A stretch of DNA of 64,000 bases from Paenibacillus sp. HB172176 (GCF_011947265.1 NZ_JAATHD010000001.1:179806-243805); one strand, 5' to 3'. Shown: positions 49,033 through 58,671, numbered from the stretch's first letter. The notes: a model not told the origin generated them from the letters alone. Program-made: numbers and translations.

Positions 49033-52000
49033 ATGGAGAGAAGGGTTCAAAGAAGACTGGCAATCGTGATGATTATGACACTAATAATGGAATTAATTGG
49101 GTTTTCCGGTGCGAAAACGGCGGATGCGGCGGAAGCAGTGGGATCGCGAGGAATCACGGCGATAGCGGCGGGTTACTATCATTCGCTTGCGATCAATGCG
49201 AAAGGCGGCGTTATCGCATGGGGCGGTAATGATGATCTGCAAAGCACCGTACCGGAGGAAGCGAAAAGCGACGTGATCGCCGTTGCTGCAGGAGGTTCGC
49301 ATTCCTTGGCGTTGAAATCCGATGGCAGCGTCATCGCATGGGGGGATAATACGTTTAAGAAAGCCGAGGTGCCTGCCGATGCACAAAGCCAAGTCGTGGC
49401 GATTGCGGCAGGCAATAATCATTCCCTGGCTCTGCGGTCGGATGGTACAGTCGTAGGTTGGGGCTACAATTATTACAGCCAAGCTTCTCTGTATTCTGAC
49501 GCGCGAAGCGATGTCATTGCCATTGCCGCGTGTGGCAATACATCCGTGGTGTTAAAGTCAGAAGGTCGTGTGGTCGTTTCGGGGAATGCCAAATTCTATA
49601 CAATCCCCGATGATGCGCTGAGCGAGGTTACGGCAATTGCTTGTGGGGGCGATCATATCTTGGCTTTACGGTCGGACGGACGTGTCGTCGCATGGGGAGC
49701 AAATAACTACGGACAAGCTACAGTTCCCGATGATGCGCTTAGCGATATTGTTGCGATTTCGGCTGGTTATCTTCACTCCGTTGCCTTGAAATCCAATGGA
49801 AGAGTCATCGCATGGGGGAATTATTATGATAGTCAAACGACGATCCCGAATGATGCGAAGAGTGATGTCATTGCCATTAGCGGCGGCGCTTACCATAACT
49901 TGGCCTTGCGATCGGACGGCCGTGTGGTTGCGTGGGGGAGGAATGCCAATTATCAATCGGAGGTTCCGGAAGAACCAGTACAGCCTGTGAAGGCTGCGCG
50001 AATCGCGGCGGGGCAATTTCACTCGCTAGCCCTGAAGTCGAACGGGAGCGTGGAGGCGTGGGGAAGGGACGATGAAGGCCAGGTCACTGTCCCGAATGAA
50101 GCGCAGAGCGGTGTAACCGCGATCGCAGCCGGCGCCTTGCATTCCTTAGCTTTGAACTCGGAGGGCCGTGTCTTCGCTTGGGGAGAGGACGACGACCATC
50201 AGTCGACCGTGCCGGATGAAGCGAAGAGCGGCGTAGAGGCGATCGCGGCCGGCGACTACTTCTCTCTGGCGCTGAAGACGGAGGGCCGCGTGCTGGCTTG
50301 GGGGAAGAATGACGATGATCAAGCGACGGTGCCGGATGAAGCGAAGAGCGGCGTCAAGGCGATTGCCGGCGGAGACCGCTATGCGATGGCGTTGAAATCC
50401 GACGGAAGCGTTGCGGCGTGGGGATACAACGGGGACGGAGAAGCCACTGTCCCGGATGAGGCGAAGAGCGGCGTCGCCGCAATCGCAAGCGGATCGAATT
50501 TCGCCATGGCGTTGAAATCCGACGGCCGCGTGCTAGCGTGGGGGAACAATGACGATGGGCGATCGACCGTGCCGGACGAATCGCTAAGCGGCGTCGCCGC
50601 GATCGCTGCCGGAGCGGGACATGCCTTGGCGTTGAAATCCGACGGCAGCGTCATGGCATGGGGCAATAACGACGACGGTCAAAGCACAGTTCCGGCTGAG
50701 GCGCTGAGCGGCGTTGTGGCGATTGCGGCTAGCCATAATCATTCGCTCGCTTTGAAGGCGGACGGCAGCATTGTGGCATGGGGGGCGCATGATGCAGCCC
50801 AAGATGAGGTTCCGGGCGATGCGAATTTGAGCGGGCTTGTGATTGATGCGGCTGGCATCAGTCCTGATTTCGACGCCGACACGACGAATTATTCGGTGTA
50901 TGTAGGGGCTTCCGTCGACAGCGTGAACGTGACAGCGACGATGGCAGATCCGTTGCATGCCGACTTGTATATGGATGGGGAGCAACAGGCGAGCGGTTCT
51001 GTGGTTAGCGTGCCCTTAACGGATACCTCCACGGTGATTACGACGCAAGTGGAACCTTTCTTGCTGGCGGGCAAAACCTACGCGCTCACGGTAATCAAAG
51101 ACGAGGCTGCGCCGACAATCAGCTTCGGCGTGAACGGGAGCGATACGTATGCTGCTTCAGCGTCGACGAGCGTCTCAGTAAGTGACGGCGAGAGCGGCGT
51201 TGATGGAGACAGTCTGGAGTATGCGTGGACACAGAGCGCAAACGCGCCTGACAGCGGAGTGACATGGACGAGTTTTGAGAGCGGTGATTCTATAGCTCGT
51301 GATGGCGTGGACGGCGACTGGTACTTGCATGTCCATGCGGCTGACGGAGCAGGGAACGCGGTGGAAACGGCGACGAACCGCTTCCGTCTGGACAACAGCG
51401 ATCCTGTCGTCACGATTGAATTGGAGAAGGAGGATACCTCCTCCTATGCAAGCGGAAGCTGGACCAATCAGAATGTTGCAGCGAGCGTATCCGCCTCTGA
51501 CGACTTGAGCGGACTCGCTTCCTTGCAGGTTTCGCTTGATAGCGGCAGTACTTGGCTGCCATATAGCGTACCTTTGTCCTTCACCGATGAAGGCGTGCAT
51601 ACGCTGACGGTGAAGGGTGTGGATCTCGCGGGCAATTCGCATAGCGAGTCGCGCACAGTTAACATTAGCCGGAGCGGACTTCAGCTGGAAGTCACCATGA
51701 AGCAAGACGGCGGGATGAATTATACCAGCGGCAGTTGGGTGAACCAACCAGTAATGGTCACTGTCAATGCGAATCAAACGACACCCGGCGTGACTGTTGC
51801 TTCCGCCACTTATTCCCTGGATGGGGGAACGAACTGGGCTGCGTACGTCGCACCGCTGTCGTTCGGCAGTGAGGGCGAGTATACGTTAGAGGTGAAAGCG
51901 GAGGACAGCGCGGGCAATGGGTTGACGTCTTCAACCGCCGTTCGGATTGACACGACCGTTCCTGTTATTCATTTTGCAATGGATGGGAATGAAGTGTACG

Positions 52001-53985
52001 CAGCTTCGGCTGCAACCGCTGTTACGGTCAGCGACGGAGGAAGCGGCGTGGATGCGAGCAGCTTGCAGTATATCTGGACGCCGAGCGCAAGCGCGCCTGA
52101 CGCCGGAGAAGCATGGGCAGGCTTTGCGAGTGGGGACACCTTGTCGAGGAGCCATGCGGACGGGGAATGGTATCTACATGTGAAGGCGAAGGATGCGGCG
52201 GGAAATGAGATCAACACCGGTACATACCGCTTCTTGCTTGATCATAGCGCGCCTGTAGTTACTTATGCTGCCAATGGAGACGAGACCAATCGAGTCGAGG
52301 CCTCGACGATCGTTGACGTTAGCGACAGCGGAAGCGGCGTCGATTCGGACAGCTTGCAGTATATATGGACGCAGAGCGCAAGCACGCCTGACGCCGGAGA
52401 TGCATGGACCGGCTTTGCGAGCGGCGATACCCTGGCGAAGAGAGGCGTGGCCGGGGACTGGTACCTGCATGTTCAAGCGGCGGATCCGCTGGGTAATCGT
52501 CTGGATTCCGTAACCAATCGTTTCAGATTATATCTGCCTGCAATCCCATCATTGCCAACAGTCAGCAGCCCAAGTCCGGTCTATGTGTATGATGCGAATG
52601 GCATCCTGCTTGGTACAATCAACAATTTGCAGAAAACAACTCGGTCCGATGGCACAGTCATCGAGCAAGTCAGTATTGATGAAGCGACATGGCATTCCCT
52701 ATTGAATAGACTGGAACAAGATCACTTTACGATACGAGTGGATGATTCGGAGCGAGCGGTTGAGGTGCAGCTGCCGGCTGCTTCTCTCCTTAACGCGGCG
52801 AAGGACATGCCGAACTTTACGATCGAGGTGCAGTTGAACGGATCGAGCTATGGGCTGGCGATTCGAGCGCTGGATCTGGAGGGAATAGCAGAGCGGCTTG
52901 GCGTGGACTTTAAGGATCTGACGGTGACCGTGACGCTGGAGCGAGTCGATCCGAGCACGGAAGAAAAGGTCGGACAGCTTGCCGCGAATCAAGGTCTTCG
53001 ACTCGTCAGCGGCGTCATCGACTTCAAAGTAACCGTACAAGCTGGAGATCAGTCGCTAGAAATTACGGACTTCGGCGGAACCTATATGGCTCGAGGGATT
53101 GTGCCGAACGAGAGTGCGCCGAGCGGGAATGGATCGAACCAAAATGGGTCGAACGAGAGTGCGACAAATGGCCAAGACACAAACGGTCAAGGTGAAAACG
53201 GCCAAGACACAAACTTAAGCCCGGGGGCGCAGAAGATCATCGGCGTCTGGTACGATCCGGCAAATGGAACCTTCACCTTCCTGCCTTCCCAGTCTAGAGA
53301 CCGTTCTGACGGAACGGAAGAAATCGTTATGAACATGCCGCATAACAGTATGTATGCTTTAGTAGAAACGTCCGATATAAGCTTCGCAGACATCGGGCAG
53401 CACTGGGCGAAGGCGGATATTGAGCTGCTCGCGACCAGTCGCATTGTGAAAGGAATGGATCAAGATCATTTCGCGCCGGATGCGAATATTACAAGAGCCG
53501 AGTTCACGGCTTTGTTGGTCCGCGCCTTGGGCATTGTCGTAACGGCGGCGCCGAGCGGCGGGGTGTCAACATCGGGACTCGCGGATGTCTCCTCGGATGC
53601 TTGGTATGAGCCTGCCGTAACGGCGGCGGTGAACGCCGAGCTGATTCAGGGCTATGCGGACGGCAGCTTCGGACCGAATCAGCCCATTCGGCGCGAAGAG
53701 CTGGCCGTGTTAATTGAGCGCGCCAGAACATTCGTGAACAATGGAGCCGCGCGGGCGAGCGTGAGTTTTCCGTCTGACAGCGACACGGGGGCCGAGCAAC
53801 TCTTGAACACATTTGCTGATCAAGAGCGAATATCAGCTTGGGCAAGGCAAGCCGCAGCGAACCTTCTACATGGTGGGCTGATGCAAGGCAGAAGCGAGGA
53901 GCGCTTCGAACCGCAGGCTTACACCACTCGGGCCGAGGCGGTCGTTTTGCTAAAACGATTTTTGATGGATGTTGGGTTGGTTTAG
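49033..53985 (+). CDS. Giant secreted RCC1 double-propeller / Ig-like / SLH surface protein (cassette 2)
   Basis: A 1650-residue exported protein. ATG 49033 follows AGAGGAG; earlier in-frame ATGs at 49003 and 49012 lack ribosome binding sites. Signal peptide to ~35; fourteen 40-residue RCC1-like repeats (~37-596); cadherin-like domain (~598-688); Ig-like repeats with SxxxxxAWTQSAxxPDxG and GDWYLHVxAxDxxGN cores (~690-1166); the domain shared with the 11927 protein (~1183-1446), interrupted by an Asn/Gly/Gln-rich linker (~1356-1396); three SLH domains (~1452-1650) with motifs ITRAE, IRREE and TTRAE. It differs from its paralogue mainly in lacking the InlB-type repeat and having more Ig-like units. 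Likely wall-anchored; ligand unknown. Confidence 0.92.
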   Translation: MERRVQRRLAIVMIMTLIMELIGFSGAKTADAAEAVGSRGITAIAAGYYHSLAINAKGGVIAWGGNDDLQSTVPEEAKSDVIAVAAGGSHSLALKSDGSVIAWGDNTFKKAEVPADAQSQVVAIAAGNNHSLALRSDGTVVGWGYNYYSQASLYSDARSDVIAIAACGNTSVVLKSEGRVVVSGNAKFYTIPDDALSEVTAIACGGDHILALRSDGRVVAWGANNYGQATVPDDALSDIVAISAGYLHSVALKSNGRVIAWGNYYDSQTTIPNDAKSDVIAISGGAYHNLALRSDGRVVAWGRNANYQSEVPEEPVQPVKAARIAAGQFHSLALKSNGSVEAWGRDDEGQVTVPNEAQSGVTAIAAGALHSLALNSEGRVFAWGEDDDHQSTVPDEAKSGVEAIAAGDYFSLALKTEGRVLAWGKNDDDQATVPDEAKSGVKAIAGGDRYAMALKSDGSVAAWGYNGDGEATVPDEAKSGVAAIASGSNFAMALKSDGRVLAWGNNDDGRSTVPDESLSGVAAIAAGAGHALALKSDGSVMAWGNNDDGQSTVPAEALSGVVAIAASHNHSLALKADGSIVAWGAHDAAQDEVPGDANLSGLVIDAAGISPDFDADTTNYSVYVGASVDSVNVTATMADPLHADLYMDGEQQASGSVVSVPLTDTSTVITTQVEPFLLAGKTYALTVIKDEAAPTISFGVNGSDTYAASASTSVSVSDGESGVDGDSLEYAWTQSANAPDSGVTWTSFESGDSIARDGVDGDWYLHVHAADGAGNAVETATNRFRLDNSDPVVTIELEKEDTSSYASGSWTNQNVAASVSASDDLSGLASLQVSLDSGSTWLPYSVPLSFTDEGVHTLTVKGVDLAGNSHSESRTVNISRSGLQLEVTMKQDGGMNYTSGSWVNQPVMVTVNANQTTPGVTVASATYSLDGGTNWAAYVAPLSFGSEGEYTLEVKAEDSAGNGLTSSTAVRIDTTVPVIHFAMDGNEVYAASAATAVTVSDGGSGVDASSLQYIWTPSASAPDAGEAWAGFASGDTLSRSHADGEWYLHVKAKDAAGNEINTGTYRFLLDHSAPVVTYAANGDETNRVEASTIVDVSDSGSGVDSDSLQYIWTQSASTPDAGDAWTGFASGDTLAKRGVAGDWYLHVQAADPLGNRLDSVTNRFRLYLPAIPSLPTVSSPSPVYVYDANGILLGTINNLQKTTRSDGTVIEQVSIDEATWHSLLNRLEQDHFTIRVDDSERAVEVQLPAASLLNAAKDMPNFTIEVQLNGSSYGLAIRALDLEGIAERLGVDFKDLTVTVTLERVDPSTEEKVGQLAANQGLRLVSGVIDFKVTVQAGDQSLEITDFGGTYMARGIVPNESAPSGNGSNQNGSNESATNGQDTNGQGENGQDTNLSPGAQKIIGVWYDPANGTFTFLPSQSRDRSDGTEEIVMNMPHNSMYALVETSDISFADIGQHWAKADIELLATSRIVKGMDQDHFAPDANITRAEFTALLVRALGIVVTAAPSGGVSTSGLADVSSDAWYEPAVTAAVNAELIQGYADGSFGPNQPIRREELAVLIERARTFVNNGAARASVSFPSDSDTGAEQLLNTFADQERISAWARQAAANLLHGGLMQGRSEERFEPQAYTTRAEAVVLLKRFLMDVGLV
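49141..50820 (+). repeat. Fourteen in-frame 120-bp RCC1-like coding repeats (cassette 2)
   Basis: The period is again exactly 120 bp and the number again 14. Repeat 4 has lost the WG core (VVVSGNAKFYTIP) and repeat 7 carries the irregular junction EEPVQPVKAARIAAG, at the same position as in the 12061-13740 array. Later repeats are more alike than the first six, suggesting recent homogenisation of the second half. Confidence 0.9.
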
Positions 53986-54017
53986 GATTGGAGAGGATTC
54001 GAGCGGAGCAGGGGGGT

Positions 54018-54158
54018 CAGATACAAGCGGAAGTGGGCTCTAAAGATTCGGAAAATGCTACTGTTGTCTTACAATCTTTTATCGATAGAGAGAGCATTTC
54101 GAGTTGGGCGAAACAAGCCGCAGCGAATCTGGTTCAGAATGGAATCGTCCTCATATGA
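54018..54158 (+). pseudogene. Remnant of an SLH domain
   Basis: Downstream of the stop of the RCC1/SLH gene, this stretch translates to FIDRESISSWAKQAAANLVQ followed by NGIVLI and a stop. It closely matches the last SLH domain of the 49033 protein (FADQERISAWARQAAANLLH). It has no start or ribosome binding site of its own and lacks the TRAE half. It looks like a broken duplicate or the decayed tail of a longer gene. A terminator follows. Confidence 0.75.
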
Positions 54159-54163
54159 CGACT

Positions 54164-54195
54164 AAGCAAACGCTCTAATAGGGCGTTTGCTTTCT
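54164..54195 (+). terminator. Terminator after RCC1/SLH cassette 2 and the SLH remnant
   Basis: AAGCAAACGC - nine-base loop - GCGTTTGCTT, followed by TCTT. From 54196 to the start at 54310 there is only a leader with AGAAGGAGAGG. Confidence 0.85.
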
Positions 54196-54309
54196 TGCGC
54201 TTGGAAGCTTCGACGAAATGTGTAAATCAGTAAATAGATAGAAACCTTGGTAGATTTGAACTATAATGAATTTCTAATGATTGTTTATTTTAGAAGGAGA
54301 GGTATAGAA

Positions 54310-57300
54310 ATGGTTAAAAGGTCGTGGCGCGGTTTTATTTTCTTCGTTAGTCTACTCATCACTCTTGTACCTAATATGGCGGCAATGGAATCGGTTTCGG
54401 CAGCATATGCTGAATCTGCAAATGAACTATCGGATTTAGAGGGACATTGGGCCCAGCAAACCTTTGAAACGTGGTTAAATCGTGAATGGATACAAGGATA
54501 TCCGGACGGTACCTATCAGCCTGATAAAGAGATAAAACGTTCGGAATTCGTTGCGCTCGTCAATCGAGCATTCGGATTCTCATCAAGGGCGGATGAACTG
54601 CCATTCTCAGATGTTGGAGAAAATTATTGGGCCTACAATGATTTATCGGTAGCATATGAAGCCGGCTACTTTAACGGAGCGGGCGGCAAAGCGAATGCTG
54701 AACAAGCTGCCACTCGGCAAGAGAGCGCAGTTATGATTGCCAATGCACTTCAAGCAAGCGAAACTGAAGAGGCGAGCTTAGCCAAGTATCACGACAGGGA
54801 CAGTATAGCAAGTTGGGCGACAAGCGCTATGGCGTCACTATCGGAGAAGCATATTTTTAAAGGCGATCCTGAGGGGAATATTCGGCCATTGGACATGCTT
54901 ACGCGTGCAGAAGCTATTACGGTTATTGAAGCGGCGTTGCCTTATCTCAACAAGAAAACGACGTTTGATCAAGCTGGCGTTTATGGTTCTGCGGATGCAA
55001 AGCAGAAAATCGAGGGGGATGTCGTGATTACGGCTCCGGGAGTAACGCTAGTGAATATGGAAATCACGGGGGATCTCTTGTTGGCGGAAAGCATTGGAGA
55101 GGGCGACGCAACTTTAAAGTCTGTAAACGTGAAAGGAACTGTGACTGTTCAAGGTGGAGGAGAAAATTCCGTTTATATTGAAGATTCCATTCTGGTACGT
55201 GTTATTGTGGACAAAGCAGATGGCAAAGTTCGAATTGTATTAAGCGGACCTACCAGCGTAGATACCGTAATTGTACATACACCAGTCAAATTGGATGCGA
55301 CGGAAACACAGGCGGGCAACGGCATACAAGAAGTGGAATTATCGGACAGACTGCCGAAAGGCGCAACCGTCGATTTGATCGGACAATTCGAGGATGTGCG
55401 AGTTTTGTCAACCTCGATACGGATCAATATCCCAACAGGTTCGATTGCTAATGTTGAGGTTGGAGAAAATTCGGAGAACAATGAGATCAACCTTGGCGAT
55501 CAAGCGAGTATTATTAAATTGGTGTTAAACGCTGTTGCATCGTTAACAGGTCAAGGTGAGATTGGAACAGCAACGGTAAACGAGAAGGCAAAAGGAACGC
55601 AATTTGAGAAACAGCCAAACAGCATAGAAGGTTCAGAGCAAAGCTCGATGCCGATTATTCCTCCTGTTAGTTCGGGCGGCGGTACGGTCCAGCCTCCGGC
55701 GCCGGATCAAACCAATGCTTATTTGAGTAAGATAGAATTAAGCAATTCATTTCAGTTAGAGCAGAGAGATGCTGCATTAACCAAGATTGGCACTGGTTTC
55801 GACAAAGATGTATTTGAGTATACGATCCCCTTGGAACGCGACATGACAGCAGTGACGATTCCTATAAAAGCGACACCGGAATCCAGCGCAGCAACGGCTT
55901 CTGTAAAGGTGTATTCAAAAGGTGCGCTTGCAGGATCCTATGATTTGACAACATCCAATAATGAATTCGACGTGCATTTAACTCCGATGGAAGATGTTCA
56001 AATTTATATTTATGTTCAAAGTGGAAATGGCTTGATCTCGAAGAGATACAGCCTTAGCTTCCAATATGAACGTACCATAAAAGAGTCTTTCGAATTGTAT
56101 CGCGATCTATCTCCCGATTTCGAAAATCGGGTCATTACTTATCGATTATTTTCCAGAAATATATTTGAGGAAGGAGACGTAGTGGAGGTCTATGAAGACT
56201 CTAGTAATGCGACTCCCTTCAACATAGTTACTATTGGCACAAGCGGCCTATATGATTTGGAGTTGAAAACCACTTCATACGAAATGCAAGAGCAAGGAAG
56301 CTTTTACGTTAGAGTTACACGAGGAGGTCTTGTCGTTGCGTCGGGTAATTATGAGTATAATTTGTCAGAAATGCCTCGAGTTGAAAGCAGTGACGGAATA
56401 TCGATGGAACTGCTCACAACAGAAGAACTGTTGGCTGGCGTAGATCGAGGTGATTATACTGCCGATACACCTTATGTTCTTCACATTGCGTTTGATCCTA
56501 ATGAGTGGTCGGGCGGGTTATTCGAGCATGCGAAATATTATAAAATAAATAATACTTCTTCTGGTTATTTATACCCCGAGATTCTTGCACCTCTTCAAAG
56601 CGAAAATAGGCTGGACTATAATCCGTACGACTTTAGCGGAAGAGATGTAAATACGGATTATATAGTAGAAGGGTTTAATATCTATCAGGACAAAATGGTA
56701 TTTGATCGATTTATTCAGGTCTTATTGTACGACGAGAACGGTCAACCTTTAGGCTACTATGAACAAGTGATTGAACCGGATGCAGAGCATGTCATGCCTG
56801 GATACAGCATACTCCATACCGTACATCCTGAGCTGAATGTAGGAGATACGGAAGCTCCAGTCATTACAGGTATTGTTCCTGATTATGTATCGATTGGCGA
56901 TGACCTGCAAGTTGCCGTCAGCGAACAAGCGAATGTCTATATGGTTCCAGCAGATACGCCATTGGATGGCAGAACGATTCATCAGACGGTTCGCAACGGT
57001 ATGGGAGCCGGCAGTACGTATTATCCGGCAAATGATAGTACGACTTTGGGTACAATGAATCTTTCGGCGGGTAATTGGATGCTTGTAGCGGTTGACGGAT
57101 CTGGGAATCTGTCTGAGCCCATAGGGATTGAAGTGCTGAATAGGGAAGATATTGCTTTGCACTCGTTAACAGTGGTCCAGGACTTTAATTCAGGGCTTCT
57201 GATTATGTTTGATTCCGAGATTCAGAATAATAAGGAAACACTGGAATTATTGAAACAGGAAATCATGTTCTCTAATGATGGAGGTGTAACGTACGCGCCA

Positions 57301-58035
57301 CTAGGAATAGAGGATACGATTAGTTTGGATGGTTCTTGGCTGGAAATTCAATTTGTCTTACCGTATTCCGGCAGTCAAAATCGGATCAAAGTGAAGGCGG
57401 ACAGCCTCGCTAATTCGAATAACCAAGTCATGGATCGAGACTGGATAAGCCCGGTCTTTGCTGATGGAACCCTTGTTACGCTAATTAGCGACTCGAACAT
57501 TGAAGCAGGAGACGAGGTGATTTTCAAGGTTGATAGGCCTGCAAAGCTGTATTTGCTTCCTGAAAAAGTAGTCGGCGATCCAATGAATTTAGATGAACTC
57601 GTCGCCACGGGCCTTGCGAAATCGATGGTCGTCGATGAGGAAGGCACTAATCAAGAGCAAATCCTCTCAACGGAGGGATTAGACGCAGGCAGGTATTTAT
57701 TAATAACCATGCATGGGACGGTTCATCAAATTGGCATATCCATCTCTTCATCGCTAGAGATGAACCAGGTTCATATCGTGAATTCAGATGATATGCAGTC
57801 CATTACTATCTCAGAATTAAACCCCGGGGATATCGTGAGAGTATATTTAAACGCAATGGATGTATATGATAACCCAGCCAGAGAGGTTACAGTTTCGGAG
57901 GGCGAGAGCAGTGTCACCATTACTGATCTTGAATTGAATGAGGAAGGAGGAGCTTTATTCTTTACCGTACAAACCTCCGAGCATGCAGAAAGCGGCAGGA
58001 TATATTTTCCGTATTCACCGGTTAATGAATTGTAA
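54310..58035 (+). CDS. SLH-domain surface protein with beta-helix-like and Ig-like regions
   Basis: A 1241-residue exported protein. ATG 54310 follows AAGGAGAGG; the frame extends to 54247 without a ribosome binding site. Signal peptide to ~39 (FFVSLLITLVPNMA...SAAYA). Three SLH domains are at the N-terminus (~40-215), opposite to the RCC1 proteins; motifs are KRSE, TRQE and TRAE, so two are degenerate. Next a repetitive beta region (~220-430; VVITAPGVTLVNMEITGDLLL), common in Paenibacillus SLH proteins. A Gly/Pro linker (SGGGTVQPPAPD) leads to cadherin-like and further Ig-like domains to the end. No catalytic motif seen. A+T content is visibly higher than in the neighbours, suggesting a different origin. 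Probably an adhesin or scaffold. Confidence 0.85.
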   Translation: MVKRSWRGFIFFVSLLITLVPNMAAMESVSAAYAESANELSDLEGHWAQQTFETWLNREWIQGYPDGTYQPDKEIKRSEFVALVNRAFGFSSRADELPFSDVGENYWAYNDLSVAYEAGYFNGAGGKANAEQAATRQESAVMIANALQASETEEASLAKYHDRDSIASWATSAMASLSEKHIFKGDPEGNIRPLDMLTRAEAITVIEAALPYLNKKTTFDQAGVYGSADAKQKIEGDVVITAPGVTLVNMEITGDLLLAESIGEGDATLKSVNVKGTVTVQGGGENSVYIEDSILVRVIVDKADGKVRIVLSGPTSVDTVIVHTPVKLDATETQAGNGIQEVELSDRLPKGATVDLIGQFEDVRVLSTSIRINIPTGSIANVEVGENSENNEINLGDQASIIKLVLNAVASLTGQGEIGTATVNEKAKGTQFEKQPNSIEGSEQSSMPIIPPVSSGGGTVQPPAPDQTNAYLSKIELSNSFQLEQRDAALTKIGTGFDKDVFEYTIPLERDMTAVTIPIKATPESSAATASVKVYSKGALAGSYDLTTSNNEFDVHLTPMEDVQIYIYVQSGNGLISKRYSLSFQYERTIKESFELYRDLSPDFENRVITYRLFSRNIFEEGDVVEVYEDSSNATPFNIVTIGTSGLYDLELKTTSYEMQEQGSFYVRVTRGGLVVASGNYEYNLSEMPRVESSDGISMELLTTEELLAGVDRGDYTADTPYVLHIAFDPNEWSGGLFEHAKYYKINNTSSGYLYPEILAPLQSENRLDYNPYDFSGRDVNTDYIVEGFNIYQDKMVFDRFIQVLLYDENGQPLGYYEQVIEPDAEHVMPGYSILHTVHPELNVGDTEAPVITGIVPDYVSIGDDLQVAVSEQANVYMVPADTPLDGRTIHQTVRNGMGAGSTYYPANDSTTLGTMNLSAGNWMLVAVDGSGNLSEPIGIEVLNREDIALHSLTVVQDFNSGLLIMFDSEIQNNKETLELLKQEIMFSNDGGVTYAPLGIEDTISLDGSWLEIQFVLPYSGSQNRIKVKADSLANSNNQVMDRDWISPVFADGTLVTLISDSNIEAGDEVIFKVDRPAKLYLLPEKVVGDPMNLDELVATGLAKSMVVDEEGTNQEQILSTEGLDAGRYLLITMHGTVHQIGISISSSLEMNQVHIVNSDDMQSITISELNPGDIVRVYLNAMDVYDNPAREVTVSEGESSVTITDLELNEEGGALFFTVQTSEHAESGRIYFPYSPVNEL

Positions 58036-58064
58036 ACGATATGGCATATAGAACGTAAAGAGTG

Positions 58065-58093
58065 AAGAGCTGCCCCTTGGGCGGCTCTTTCTT
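58065..58093 (+). terminator. Terminator of the 54310 SLH gene
   Basis: AAGAGC..GCC - CCTT - GG..GGCTCTT followed by TCTTCG. Confidence 0.8.
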
Positions 58094-58142
58094 CGTTCAC
58101 GCCAAAATGTATACATTTTCGAGTTGGAGTTGGCTCTCGCAG

Positions 58143-58320
58143 CGGACCGTAGATACGCTATTTTAGCAGAATGAGCTGTTTCTAGGATTTCGCGGACACA
58201 GATAACGTTATTTTCGAAAAAACAGCAGATTATTTGGCTTTTTGAGGAAATAAGGTCTTCTGTGTCCGCTAAAGTGATCAAACTCCGTATTTTTAACAAA
58301 TAGCGCCTCCTGTGTCCGCA
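58143..58320. repeat. Dispersed intergenic repeat family A, copy 2
   Basis: Homologous over its whole length to 45923-46101 (same start CGGACCGTAGAT, same GCGGACACAGATAACGTTAT core, same TGTCCGC end). The rest of the gap 58094-58671 holds the regulatory block upstream of the PKD protein gene. Confidence 0.85.
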
Positions 58321-58520
58321 TGTACGAATTAGGACAAGTAATGCTGAAGAAGTCGTTTCGGATTTCTGCATGTATTAGGAAAGCTTCTATTTATCTCAGG
58401 CGGGGGCTTAGACGATCAACATATTCGCAAAATGAAATCGACGCAAATCGCCAACACTCTCCTTCATGTGCCTAGGGTCGACAGCAAACTTTTCTCAGCC
58501 GTCCAAATCATCAGAAATTA

Positions 58521-58609
58521 GTAGACAACGGTATGCGAATGTAGATAACTGTTGCGTTACAACCTGTTTCAAGTTGGGCTATGATGAAGCCGTATTCAAC
58601 CGGTTGAAT
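58521..58609 (+). promoter_or_regulatory. Regulatory block 1: 20-bp direct repeat and perfect palindrome
   Basis: GTAGACAACGGTATGCGAAT at 58521 is followed immediately by the related GTAGATAACTGTTGCGTTAC. At 58594-58609 lies the perfect palindrome ATTCAACCGGTTGAAT, whose AACCGGTT centre resembles LacI/GalR-family operators. The same block, with identical 73-bp spacing, precedes the gene at 62257. The gap from 58321 to 58520 otherwise shows nothing recognisable. Confidence 0.65.
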
Positions 58610-58671
58610 GCGGTAAGGAGCACCTAGATGATCACATTCTTCATAATCTAAACATTGGGAGAGGATGTGTA

